A stretch of DNA of 64,000 nt from Myrica gale (taxonomy: Eukaryota; Streptophyta; Magnoliopsida; Fagales; Myricaceae): assembly GCA_963930655.1 (NCBI GenBank), contig OZ005604.1, positions 7,946,001-8,010,000 of the forward strand, written 5' to 3'. Position numbers and translations under genes: made by a program. Shown in pieces: positions 36,046 to 48,078 of this stretch. Below the pieces are notes generated by a model. The model was not told the DNA's origin, did not search any database, and was given only the letters and a program-made list of their open reading frames with translations. Positions within the stretch are counted from its first letter, which is position 1. The number at the start of each line of letters is the position of its first letter.

Positions 36046-38297
36046 GAGAAAGATGAAGTGAAATTCAAGAGAGCTAGGTACGTGATAGACAAAGTGAAAA
36101 TTTGAAATAGCTTTTAGAGTACATCACGTGATGGCCTTGAGAGCATAGAAGAAGAAGACAAAATGAGAAAGGTGTGGCATTGTATTATAGGTTGTCGTCC
36201 ATAGCAACCAATGGCTATAGGCGATACAAACAAGAGGAAACCCCCCTTCACGTGAAAGCCTTCACCACAAGCCTCTTTCACTTTCACTTCTCCACCTTTT
36301 CTCTTTGCTTAGCTCTCCCTTGTGGCCGAACCCCTCCCCATTTCAGCTCAGCTTTCTCTTTACGGAAACATATCACTTCCAGTTCATTTGGCTCCTTCAT
36401 ACACATCAACTCATCCTTGCACACAAATCTCTCTTTGGCCGAACCACTTCATCTCCAAGCTCCTCCCTTGTCTTTCTTCAAGCCATTCCAGCAGCTGCTT
36501 CATCTCTTTTCCCTCACCTCAAGCTTCATCACATCACCTATATACTCTCATCTCAGCCTTGGAAGCCACCCAAGTGTGTGGAACCGAAAGTTTAGAGAGG
36601 TAGAAGGTCCTGGTGTTAGCCGAGAGTCATAGTAGGAGAAGAGGTAAAGGTTTTGGTCTTTACATGTGTTGTTCTTGTTCTTTTCCTTCATAGGTTCTGA
36701 TCTTGTATATTTTTGTGCTAGGTCCCAGCTCTTGTGTTCAGCACAGCAAGGTAGGGTTGGATTTCTTGGTTAGCAAAGGATTTTGCATGGCCAAACCTTG
36801 CATGTTCTATTTTCTCCTTAATTTGGCTGAATCTCTCTTGCTTTTCCTTGAGCATGTGTTAGATCTAGTGGTTGAGAAGTGCTATGATGTGAATGGACAA
36901 ATGCATGTGAAAATGATTCTGAGATGTGAAAGAGAAATGCATGTGAAGATGAGATATGGTAGCTTAAGTTTCGGCCCTTTGAATGTTACGACATTTATGC
37001 TTGGCCGAATGGTTTTCCTTGCAAGATCTTGGTTATATTTTGATTAGCACCTCTTAGGTTGTGTAATTGGTTGCTGGAGGTGAGATTATATGTTTGAATG
37101 TGAAGAGGATTGCATGCACATGGGTTGTTGGTGGCCGAATGGCTTAGACTTGAAAACTAGGTTGATGGTCGAATGGTTGGAGTTAGAAAATCCTAGGTTG
37201 ATGTTAAGGTTTGGTTTATTCTTGCATGCAATTAGAGATCACTTAGAAGACCAAGATTAGAGGTTCATTAATGATGTTGTAAGTGTTAAGTAAGATGGAA
37301 AAAAACCCTAGGTAATATAAGAATAGCAAATGAAATTATGATGCAAGTATATATGTAAAATGTTAATGGTCGAACAGATGTAGTTGCTTAAAGGAAGTTT
37401 ATGGTGAAATGTAAAACCTAAGCATCTTATGTTTAGAAGAGTGTCATGGGTTGGATGAAAGATGGAGTAAATAACCATGGATTAGCCAAGATTAAGGTTG
37501 GATAAGATGAGGTAGTTAGTTAACAAAGAATGACCTTGATGCATGAAATAAAGAAGATGTCAACCTTGGATTAATGCACTAAATAGCTTGCTATTTGGAG
37601 TCTTGAATAAGATATGGAAATAATCGGTAGTAAGCCATGTAATTATGTTAATTAGAGCTTTGGTCAGTGACCTAACTTAAGGAATTAATGTAAGTGGAGT
37701 AGATCAGCAAGTCTATAAGAGGAAAAAGGAGGTTAAGTTGGTGGAATTTGATGGACATTAGGTTGAGTAAGAATTAGAGCAAGGAAATTGAGTTAGACAC
37801 CTTACTAGTTGTTGTTTTGGGCTTAGGATTCTATTATGTTATGTTGATTGTTTTTCTTCAAGTGTTTTATAAAATTCTATTAAAGTAATCCTTTGTAAAC
37901 AAAATAGTATTTTCAAGATATGTATCCTTGGTAAAACCGAAACAATTTTAAGTGTTTCTTTGAATGTTTATGTAATTAAATTCTTAAGCATCTAAGTGAG
38001 ATATTTGAATCGCTTGTAGGCGAACTTCATACCAATACTCAAAGGAAACCTAGGTAAGTGGAATGTAAGTGGAAGTAAGTGGAGTAAGTATCAACTTACA
38101 TTTTTACAAAACTGTAATGATACACTGCATGGTTTTACATGAGCAAGCATGACATCATAAGCAAGCATGTCATGACACGAGCATTGCATGATTTTTCTAA
38201 AAGAATTTTTATGCAATGATGTATGGAAAGTTTTATGATAAGTCAAGTTAAGTTAAGGGCTTTGGTCGATACCGTACCATCAAGGAGGGCACCCATA

Positions 38298-38422
38298 CCG
38301 AAGGACGAATGCGAGAAGGATGAGTGAACCCTAGAGGTAAGTGCAACCACATTGAAGGACGAATGCGAGAAGGTGTGGACCTCCAAGGGTCATGACTAGC
38401 CACTGAAGGACGAATGAGAGAA
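38298..38422 (+). repeat. Three copies of GAAGGACGAATG(C/A)GAGAAGG in the solo LTR
   Basis: Copies start near 38298, 38356 and 38405. Each is followed by different sequence, so this is an interspersed rather than strict tandem repeat. Confidence 0.75.
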
Positions 38423-39039
38423 GGTGGGCTAGTTCGACCAAATGAAATTTCCCCATGGGAAAGGGAAACGGTTCCGATGGGAACGCACAACCCTGACTTC
38501 AGGGGTTAAATGGAGCGTAAGTATCCCACAAGTCAAGAAGAAAATTTCCAAGGACCTTGTGTCAATTTCAAGAACAAGAACATGTTTTAAGATCAAGAGC
38601 ATGTGCATAACCATGAAACATGCATGTGCATTAAGATTTACGATCTCTCATGATATTCACATTCAAGTTATAAGTTCATGCTTTCAAGTTTAAGTTTTCC
38701 CTTACTGAGTCTTTTTTACTCACGTTTTCAACTGTATCATTCCAGATGCCTCAGGTGAAGGAAGTCAGGAGGACTATCTGACTTAGAAAGAAGATGTTAT
38801 GTATTTTGTTGTGGCGACTGTTGACCGTTGTGGTCTGCCACTTGGATTTGATGTTTCATATGTTATGTAATTAAGCTATTACTTCTTTGGAAACTATTAT
38901 GTAAGATTAGTTATGTGAGTTTTGGCCCGTCTCTCTCTCGATTCTTTTCCGCTGTATGTATGTTAAGTTCGCTGGGGCTTTCTCTCGGGATTGCTCGCGG
39001 CTGTCACTGTCCCTGCGGGACTGCGTTCGGGGTGTGACA

Positions 39040-40868
39040 ATCAGTCCACAGAGGCAAAATAAAATCAGCCAATGTCACAATGTTATTCTTATAAAAAAAA
39101 AATCTGGATGATAAGAACTCTGTTGGCATTAACATCATTTTAAGTAAGAATTCGTTCATGACAAGGCATCATTAATGCTTCGAATCCTTCTACAGATATT
39201 GTAGTTATCCTGATTAATATACTCTTGCCTTCTTTGAAACAGATTTTTGGCAGTAAGGAAATTATACATGTATGAAAGACAAAGTGCATTGTATCATCTA
39301 GTTCAACAGAGGAATTTTATCACTAATGCTGTGAATACTGAATAGGCTGATCCTCTGATTTGTCAACAAGCAACTCAATAACTTAATAGAATAGTTAAAT
39401 TTTCAGTTTTAACCCCCCAATCTCTCCTATTTGAGAAAAAAGTTCAGCTATATGCAAGCAGAATCAGTGGCAAGTTATAAGCTACGTCGCTAAAGTACTG
39501 TGGCAAGTTAAAAACTACATTGCTGAAGTAATGCAGATTCTGCAATTTCTCCAAAGCACCTACACCCCGGCTTATCCATTCAAAGGATCGCATGCATCAG
39601 CCACTCTATTTACAGAACTTGTTTGATATAAAAGGGGAAAACATTACTTGTCAACAGTCTATTATCTTCTGGCATTGCTTATCTCTGATCATTTCTGTCT
39701 TAACTCACAGGATGATTACCATGTTAAGAGTTCTGAAGAATCAATGAGGTCAACATGATTGACTTAAAATTACTATAATAACTTCAGTTTTATCCATTTT
39801 TCTTTGTACTTTTTGCAGTCAGCAATACGAATGATGCTGGATCAATAAAGAAGACACTCATTATTCTTCAAGTTTTCTGCTCAAACCTCCATGCTCTTTA
39901 GCATTAGATTTTGATCAATCAAATGGGTGATTCTCCCGCCCACTAACTTGGTCTCCTCCTTTTAGGTCTCTCGTAAGTTTTTCAGTATATTGTATCTTTG
40001 ATCAATCTTACTTAACTATCAATTTCAGTTGACCCTTCTTGAACAGGCAATTTAAGATCTCTCAGTACGTGCCAGCTAAACAAGAAAGAAGAACAGACTT
40101 CTCTGTGTAGATTATTTCATGTGGTAATTCGGATGCCCTCAAATTACAATGCTGAAGAGCCTGAAGTACGGGTATATTCTCATTTTATACATTTCACAAA
40201 CTGCAAAGGTCTGCGGGTCAAATACTTGTAAGCTAGCTGGTTTTGCTACAGGACATCATTCTGGACAGTGATGTTTGGAGAAGTAGCCTGCAAGACATCA
40301 TTCTAAATCACGCCGTAGGAAATCTCTCTTCTATTAAATGTCAACTAGTGGTCTTGCATTGTCCTGAGAAGTTCGTAATCTGGGCTTGTTAACAATACAT
40401 GAGCCACTCTTTCTTCTGGACAAGGAAAAAGGTTTAACTTTGAACATTGTAGTTGGCTCTGAATTTTCCTGGCTAGACAAGATAACGGACGGAATGCTGT
40501 CTATGAAACTTGATTGGTTCATCTTGTCTAGCTTGGCAAATTCAGAATCAAGAACAACCTCTAAAGTTAGAATTCTAAGACCACGTTTGTGGAGGAAAGA
40601 ACAGACAAAAAATGTCGAGGAAACCAGTTCGAAAGATCCAAAGCGGTTCATCTAAACGGCACTGTCGTATAGGGCCGAGCTTTATTCAATTAAGTAATCA
40701 TTTCATAAAAAAAATTTGACCGGTCGTCAACGGTAACCGAAAGAGTGCTCGAAACCCTTCAGTAGGAACGCCACCACCGTCCAAAGCCCCCCAAGCTCTT
40801 TGAGCAGCACAGCCGTGAACCAAGAGGACTGAGAGCACACTAAGCTCATACTTCTCCCGCAAATAACA
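39040..40868. other. Intergenic region upstream of the TTLL12-like gene
   Basis: AT-rich, with no gene seen from 39040 to about 40380. A long imperfect inverted repeat occupies about 40400-40620. The last 150 bases are probably the 5' leader and promoter of the plus-strand gene starting at 40869. Confidence 0.4.
40433..40572. repeat. Long imperfect inverted repeat (possible hairpin RNA locus)
   Basis: Arm 40433-40483 pairs with the reverse complement of 40520-40572. The inner 12 bases GCTAGACAAGAT are perfect, and the adjoining block GGCTCTGAATTTTCC pairs with GATTCTGAATTTGCC. Similarity fades outwards but may extend to about 40400 and 40620. The loop is about 36 bases. It could be a foldback remnant, an inverted duplication or a young hairpin RNA gene. 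No coding function is suggested. Confidence 0.7.
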
Positions 40869-43800
40869 ATGCCAGGCGCCAAGAGAATCGAAACCTACGA
40901 AGACTTCCTGAAAGTTCACGGTCTGCTATTGACGGCTTCAGGAATCCCTCAGTCGCTGCACTACCAGCTTTTCGAGAAACTCTTGTCGGAGCGCTTCGAT
41001 GGCGGTGACCACTTCGCAATCGAACCCTGTGACGGCCATCAGAGGCGGCTCGTCCTCACCTCGGATTTCATGCCCAAGAGCTCCCACGTGTTCCTTATCG
41101 ACCACGCCTGGACTTTCCGCCTCTCCGACGCCTACAAACAGGTCCTGGTTTACGACATAGTCTCATGATTTCATTCTCATCTGTTTTATCGTTTTTTGCT
41201 TAAAATTTTCAATTACAGTTGCTGGAAGTGCCGGGCTTGGCTGAGAGGATGTCAGCTTTGATGTGTGTGGACGATCCCGAAGAGACCGGGGAAGCTGTAG
41301 ATAGAGTCTCACTTCAAAAAGGTGCCGAGCCAAGAGTTTTAGAACTGGTTGAAACTGAAATCAAGAAAGCAAAACAGGAAGGAGAAGACGGCACCGTTTT
41401 GTGGTTGGAGCTTGAGGAACTTGACATCGATGATGATATGCTGTTGTCTCTCGATTTATCTTGTAGATTTCCGGTCTGACAGTCATGCTTTGTAGATATG
41501 TTTTGCGTCTGGAATATGTTTTCATCTTTTAGGTGTCTTATTATACGTTTCTTTTTGGCTACGCATAATTAGGATTTACTTGCGCTCAGTCTGTGTGGGA
41601 ACAAGCTTGAGAATGTGGAAGTAGTTGTCTGGGAAGTTACTAAATTTGGAAAGCTGAGAGCGCTCTGGCTCAACAATAATCCCGTTGTTAAAAATTGGTA
41701 ATGTTGGCTGGAACTTGGGAAATTGTTGTTCAATTCAAACGGTGGCTTTTTATTAAGAGAGAGGACTGAGCTATTCTTCTCTTCTTTTCTTTGTCAGTGG
41801 GGATCATTTAGCTGATATAGTTCTTCAAGGATTGCCGGATTTAGAAATCTACAACTCGTGCTTCACCACTAATTTTGGGGTGTGGGCATTGGGCTTCTGT
41901 GGAGGACTGTATGGAAAGGATAATTCAGGTAGTGTTGATCTGGGAGGCCATCAGTTGGAGTGTGTGACCTCTCTCGACCTTTCCAATAGATGTATTCACA
42001 GTTTGATCAATAAGGTTTGGGAATTATCCATCTGTTTTTTAGATTTTTTTCATGTTATTCTCGTTTGGTTATTTGTTATATATGTTCGGAAAACTTAGAA
42101 ATATAATGGAAAAGGTGGAACATTGTAATGGGGTTGCCTTGTACTTACTTTCTCGACTTATATTAATAGTTGCTTACTTAGTTTGAAGGAAAATGCAAAA
42201 TGAAAAAGGACAAAATTGGATTTTTGGATTTGAGATGAACATTTTATGTGTATCAGCTCGTCCAGAAATGTGTGCTCCTTGCTGATCTTTTTTTTAATTC
42301 CCTGTTGTTCAGGCATTTTCACCTGCTGAGTTACCATGTCTATCGTACTTGAATATTCGGGGTAATCCACTCGAACAGAACTCAGTCAGTGACTTGTTGG
42401 AGGTCCTGAAGGGATTTCCTCGCTTAGAGTCTCTGGAGGTAGTTTTGTTTGTTACGGCTACAATGCTTTGTGATGCACAGACACTTCTGATTAAGAGGGC
42501 TTTGAAAATGTGAGTCTTTAGAATATGTATCGTTCTGCAGGTGGATATTCCGGGGCCCCTTGGGGAAAGTGCCATTGAAATTATTGAATCTCTCCCTAAG
42601 CTTTCTGAACTGAATGGTGTCAATGTATCAAAGATATTCGCAACTGGAAAGCATGTGATTGATTCGATGCTTCAGCCTCGTCTTCCTGAATTGATTGCTG
42701 AGGAGCCTCTTGCTGATCGTATTATAAATGCCATGTGGATATATTTGCTGACATATAGGCTTGCAAATGAGGAAAAGATCGATGAAACCTCAGTATGGTA
42801 TGCATTTAAGGGTCTCTATGTCATACCATTAAGGCTGATAAACAATTTGTTTTGTCTTTGATCATCAATTATGCTTTTTTGTGGACTACTTTCTAGGTAT
42901 GTGATGGATGAGCTGGGTTCAGGATTGAGGCATAGTGATGAGCCAAATTTCAGGGTGGCTCCTTTTCTCTTCATGCCAGAGGGGAATCTGGCATCAGCAG
43001 TGAGGTTGTCTTTCTATCTTTCTACATTATTCCTTTGCACTTTGTTGCAAAGACAACTTTTGTCATTTAGCATATGGACTATGTAATTTCTCTTTAGATT
43101 GATCTTCATGTTTGATTATGTACTCATTGTACTGAAATTAACCAATCTCGACACCTATATTGTTCTTGTGCTTTTGGTTTATATAAAGGCAGGTGGGACT
43201 GTTCTATGCATTTTGTCTTCTTGCTGCTTCGCTTTTGTTCAATCTAATAGTACTAGCAAAACATGTGGGGATATTACCAATTCCTATTTTCCTTGTTTCA
43301 GCTTCTCTATTTTATGGCCAATCCTGAATGTTCAGAAAGGAGATGAATGTACCCGTGATTTTCTCCTCGGTATTGGGGAGGACAAACAACGTTCTGCTAG
43401 ACTTTCAGCTTGGTACCACACCCCGGAGAACTATTTTATTCAAGTATTGTCTTCTCTTTCTCTACTTAATTATGACTTACTTTTATGGGCCATTTGAAGT
43501 GTAACTTGTTGCTCAGTTCGAAGCTTAATTAATCCTTTCAGGAGTACGAGAAACACCATCAGAAATTACGCTCAAAAAACTTGATTTCTGCAGCTATAGA
43601 GTCTTCTACAACTAGAAGTATATATCAGGCTGATGGATCTGCTTTACGCGTTTACACTGATATACCTCAAGTGGAAGAGTTATTGACTCGTCCAGAATTT
43701 GTTATCAGTATGTCATTTATGAGATCCATGCGCTGATGGATCTTCTTTATGCTTTACTTTCATTTTATTTATTTCCTTGGATCATTGTTTTCTAATAGGT

Positions 43801-46087
43801 GAGATGTCCATAGCATTTGTTTTTAAACTAGCTTCATGTTTATGCACCTGGAGATATTGCTAAGGACTTGGTATTTACTGCCAGCTACAAAACAGTTATC
43901 TGGATCCATGTCTCCTACACTAATAAGCAACACTTTATGTGTTTTCTGTTGTGTGATGTATTGGGTTGCTAGTAATTTTAGTCTCTATTCATCATTTCAA
44001 TCATCTTTTTGACTCATGCTTTTTTCTGCTCTGAAAGTTTTCTTCTATATGTTTATTTTGCTTACAGCATCCGAACCGAAGGAAGCCGATATTATTTGGA
44101 CTAGTATACAAGTAGATGAGGACATGAAGAAGGTTTTAGGCATAAGGGACAAGCAATACATAAACCAATTTCCTTTCGAGGCTAGTCTTGTCATGAAACA
44201 TCATTTGGCAGAGACTATTCAAAAGGTTAGGAAAGCAAGGTCATCTTCATGTAGATGCTAGTGTCAGCTCTTTTTTAAATGAACCGACCTTTGTCTGCTA
44301 TGAGTTTGAAATTTAATGGCATACTTCTCCTTCTAAAGGAGTCACTATTTCACCAAGTACATTATGGAATGCTTGGCTAATCAAAAGTCAGAATTTTTTG
44401 TCACAAGAAAACTGTTAACCTCTTATCTTTTTCTTTTTTTTTTCCAAACAGGCACATGGATCTCCTGAATGGTTGCAACCGACTTATAATCTCGAAATCC
44501 ATCTAGCTCAACTTATTGGTGACTATTATGTACGCAGAAGAGATGGACTTAGCAATCTATGGATCTTAAAACCTTGGAACATGGCTCGAACTATAGATAC
44601 AACCGTTACTGATAATTTATCAGCTATAATCCGTCTCATGGAGACAGGTCCTAAAATATGCCAAAAGTATATTGAGCACCCTGCTTTGTTCAATGGGAAG
44701 AAGTTTGATATCCGTTACATAGTACTGGTTCGGAGCATGAACCCTTTAGAACTATTCCTTTCTGAGGTTTTCTGGGTATGCACATCTTTTCTCAGTGTAA
44801 TAATTCCTAGATGCCTCTGTGATATGAACCTGTTGTGTTTACCGATTTGATGAATGAAGAATATTTTATGTCACCTATGTTCAATGTTATCCAATTTAAG
44901 ATGGCCCTTTTACTAAGGTGGTTATTTCAATTCCATTTCAGGTTAGATTGGCAAATAACCCATATTCTTTGGACAAGCACAGTTTTTTCGAATATGAGAC
45001 TCACTTCACTGTCATGGTAAGTTCCATATGCCATGTCTATCAGCAAGATCCTGTTATAAGATTTCCTGTTTCCACGTGGTTCGGGACAACCCCCATGGTA
45101 TTGAACCCAAAGGCTGTGTAGAAGGAACCTATTAAATTTTGTCCATTTCATTTGGAGATCCTGTTTCTACCCATATGTAAGCTTTAATTTTGTTCTATGA
45201 TTACTTTTTTGGCTTCCAGAACTATCGTGGGAGATTCAGTCATAAGAGCACGCCAGATTTTGTTACAGAATTTGAACACGAACATCAAGGTAGGGAAGCT
45301 TGCTTATCTGTAATAGTTAGTGCCCGTCTTCCCAAGCAGGGATGGAGCTTGGTCTGGTGGATGGGGGGTGGCATGGCCCCTCAGCCCCTCAAATCCAGCA
45401 GAGATTTTTGTTTCTTTAGGAAAAAATACTGATTCTTTTAGAGAGTTTTTTCTACTTTTTTTTTACATTTGGCCCCCCAAATAGCATTTTAATGAAGTTG
45501 GCCCGCCCTCCTAAATCTCAAAGCCTTCCCAAGGATGGGCTTTTGGAACTTCTAGCATATCCTTAGTTTTCTCCATGGCAACTCCTGTCGTAATTCGGTG
45601 TTTATTTCAGTTAAATGGTTGGAGATAGACCTGAGAGTGAGGAAAATGATAAGATCAGTCTTCGAGGCTGCTGCTTTCATACATCCAGAGATGCACAGTC
45701 CTAGATCGAGGGCGATTTATGGTGTGGATGTAATGCTTGATAGCTCTTTCCAGCCAAAGTTACTGGAGGTTTGTACCTAGAAGTCTGAATGCCTGCTTCC
45801 CCTTAAGAGGAGATGGTGTTCATCTTTGTCATCTATTCATTAATTTGGAATGGTCTATTTTATTTGCTAAATCACCATATTGTGTTCACCTTTTGGCAGT
45901 AGTTTCGATCGAAAATGATGCTGTGTTTGTTATGCAGGTGACTTACTGTCCCGACTGTACAAGAGCATGCATGTATGATACCAAAGCTATCGTTGGAGGG
46001 GAAGGAGTCATTAAAGCTCGCGATTTCTTCAATGATGTGTTTGGTTGCCTCTTTCTGAATGAAGCTACTCATGTCAGCCCATTGTAA
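40869..46087 (+). CDS. TTLL12: Tubulin-tyrosine ligase-like protein 12 (TTLL12-like)
   Basis: Fifteen coding exons join in frame to 867 residues: 40869-41141, 41219-41473, 41573-41697, 41798-42014, 42313-42438, 42541-42797, 42897-43004, 43302-43443, 43542-43707, 44068-44225, 44452-44775, 44942-45016, 45220-45289, 45611-45768, 45938-46087. All introns have GT/AG ends. The start MPGAKRIETYEDFLKVHGLL has no competing upstream ATG in frame. Leucine-rich repeat-like units (LLALSLCGNKLENV, LRALWLNNNPVV, LPCLSYLNIRGNPL) span about residues 176-345. The C-terminal TTL/ATP-grasp domain (about 545-855) shows WILKPWNMARTIDTT, GKKFDIRYIVLVRS, AIYGVDVMLDSSFQPKLLEV and CPDCTRA. TTL-family enzymes add amino acids to tubulin tails, but TTLL12 lacks clear ligase activity in other organisms. 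Here the usual E-V-N metal/ATP motif reads E-V-T. Confidence 0.93.
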
Positions 46088-48078
46088 TTTGAAGTAGAGG
46101 GAATAATCTTTTGAACTTTTCAAGCCATCTCAACATCATCTTCTTGTTTTCCTGAGCAAAGGTAACATCGCAAGTATATACTAAAAAAGCCTGTGACAAA
46201 GGTAACTTCACCCGAGGAGGCTAAGCAAAATGTTCCTAATTGTGGGAGGGAGAATGGAATGTCTGTTATATTAGCTAGGAATGCATGTCTGGCTGTTGGT
46301 TGGATTTTAACAATGGAGCCGATGGTGTTGGTAGGCGGGATCTGGCCATTGATCCTGAAGTGACCACCTCCTAAAGAGGATCAGAGCAAAATTCTTATTG
46401 TCCATCATTTTCTACTATTTGGTTGGGTCAATGTTAAGGCGTTCACTTACCCAGAAAAAGTTTAGGCCCTGCCAAAATCACTATCATCACCACCGATCCA
46501 CCTAAAACCACCAGTGAAGCATGCATGTCATTTACAGATCAAAGGAGGGAGGGAGACCCTTGGATCCGGTGAGGCGAAACAAAAGGCCAATGTAGAAGGT
46601 AGACTTTTCGAGGCCCTTGTTGCTTCGGGAGAGGCATCACAAGGTTGCATCTCCCTCACCATGGTCTTAGACATTCAAGGCAAATTATGAAATAGAAAAA
46701 AAAACTAATAAAAAAGTAGATAAATTAGATGTCAATATATAACATTTTGTATTAGATAAACGAGTTCTCGTTTTACATCATGCGGGTTTTATGCAACTAG
46801 TACAACTCTTTTTGCCTCTGCCTGTAACTAAATCGCCCAGGCGGGGGTTGTTGCTCTGACTCAGAGTGACCTGAGAATCGTCGCACTCCAATAGTTGGCC
46901 AACTTCTCCTTTCTTTTTGTCTATCCGAGCGTATCTTTATAGTAGGTTCTTTATTTGAGACTCGGGGAATCTAGCAAAGGTGGATAAATGCTCTAAAGCA
47001 GGCTCAGCACCGGCTTGGCAACTGGACAACGCACGCCATTCCGCAGAGCATTTAACTAAATGCCTAGCATTCATGCTTTATAAAATCCAGTTATTAGGTA
47101 AGGGATTTACAATTCCACGCCCAAATTAAATTGTCAAATTGGGAGAAAAATACGAGCACTAATTGTCAGGGATTTCACACAGAAAGCATCAAATACTATA
47201 AAGTTTGTGTTCTCTTTCCAAATTTAGTCATGTACTTTATTTGGATATTAACTAATCTCCAATCGAAGCCTGTTAATTAGTCTAGGTATAGCCTCTTTGT
47301 TTTGATTAAATTTGTACAGGGTTGGAAGTGGAAGCATCTGCTTGTTACTTTGAAAACGAGTCCCATCAATTGAGGACCGGTAAATCATTTAATCATTTGC
47401 AAGATTCCGATGCTCTTGACTTCCTCGAGTTTATTGATTATGTACCACCCATGGCCAAAAGCTTTTACTAAGCTGACCTGCAGGAGATATCTGGTCACAG
47501 AGATTCTTTCAATCGGATCCCAACGATTTTGACGATTTGCTAAATTGTCGAGCAAACGGGTTATACCCCAAGTCTCTGCACGACACACTTTCCTAACATC
47601 AGAATACTTTTACCATTTGGCCATAAAAAAAGATATGGAATCAAATTATATTTCTTTGACGAATAAAGAAAAAGAAGGGAACAGAAAACTAAAAACAAAA
47701 GAACTGCCTTCTCTGGTACGGAACATAAGCTTTCTACAACCGTTGATGAAGTCTCCATGGCCAAAGGCCGATTGGAATGCATCACTGGAGGCAAGCTGCC
47801 GTGGATGTATGTTCCACAAGAACTAAAGATAATTGTTCTTTTTAAAAAACAGAACTGCTCCTGAATTAGATATTTACATTCAACACCTATACCTGACAAT
47901 TCTTGACCTTCTGTTCATGCTTGTTTTTAGGGGGGGAGGAGGGTGGGTGGTGCGTTGATACTTCTCTGTCTCCCTATCCTCTTCTGTTTCTTTCTTTATT
48001 TCCCTCTTTCAATTTGACCTAGAAAAGGAATGGAACTGATAGAAGCATCACAGCATACAAAATGTCTGGTAAATGTAG
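46088..48078. other. Convergent intergenic region between TTLL12-like and FIP1-like genes
   Basis: Both neighbours end towards this region, so it holds two 3' UTRs. No gene is firmly supported. A minus-strand open stretch at 47588-47385 (GITRLLDNLANRQNRWDPIE) looks protein-like but matches nothing I can name. Confidence 0.4.
47385..47588 (-). other. Unassigned open stretch, possible exon remnant
   Basis: The minus-strand frame reads AETWGITRLLDNLANRQNRW, DPIERISVTRYLLQ, then a GT that could be a donor. The composition is protein-like, with charged and hydrophobic residues well mixed. No neighbouring exon or family assignment could be found. Confidence 0.2.

Larger units (their letters stand above)
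35411..39039 (+). mobile_element. Solo LTR of a gypsy-type (Tekay-like) retrotransposon, 3.6 kb
   Basis: The segment begins TGTGAGACCCCG and ends CGGGGTGTGACA, imperfect inverted TG...CA termini typical of LTRs. The flanking pentamers are ATGAG (35406-35410) and ATCAG (39040-39044), a 4/5 match expected of an old target duplication. No primer site, gag-pol or second LTR adjoins it, so it is a solo LTR left by recombination between LTRs. The long length, the pyrimidine-rich section with repeated GGCCGAA words (36300-37150) and the CTTACTGAGTC block near 38702 recall chromovirus Tekay-type LTRs. All open frames within it look spurious. Confidence 0.78.

Noticed and set aside
36174..36632. 152-codon plus-strand frame rich in Ser, His and Phe
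   Set aside because: It lies in the pyrimidine-rich part of the solo LTR. Composition follows the base bias, and overlapping frames of similar length exist, so it is not a gene.
45300..45560. Possible small repeat element in TTLL12-like intron 13
   Set aside because: GGGGGGTGGCATGGCCCC and CATTTGGCCCCCCAAAT-like words recall a common plant repeat, but no ends or duplication were visible.
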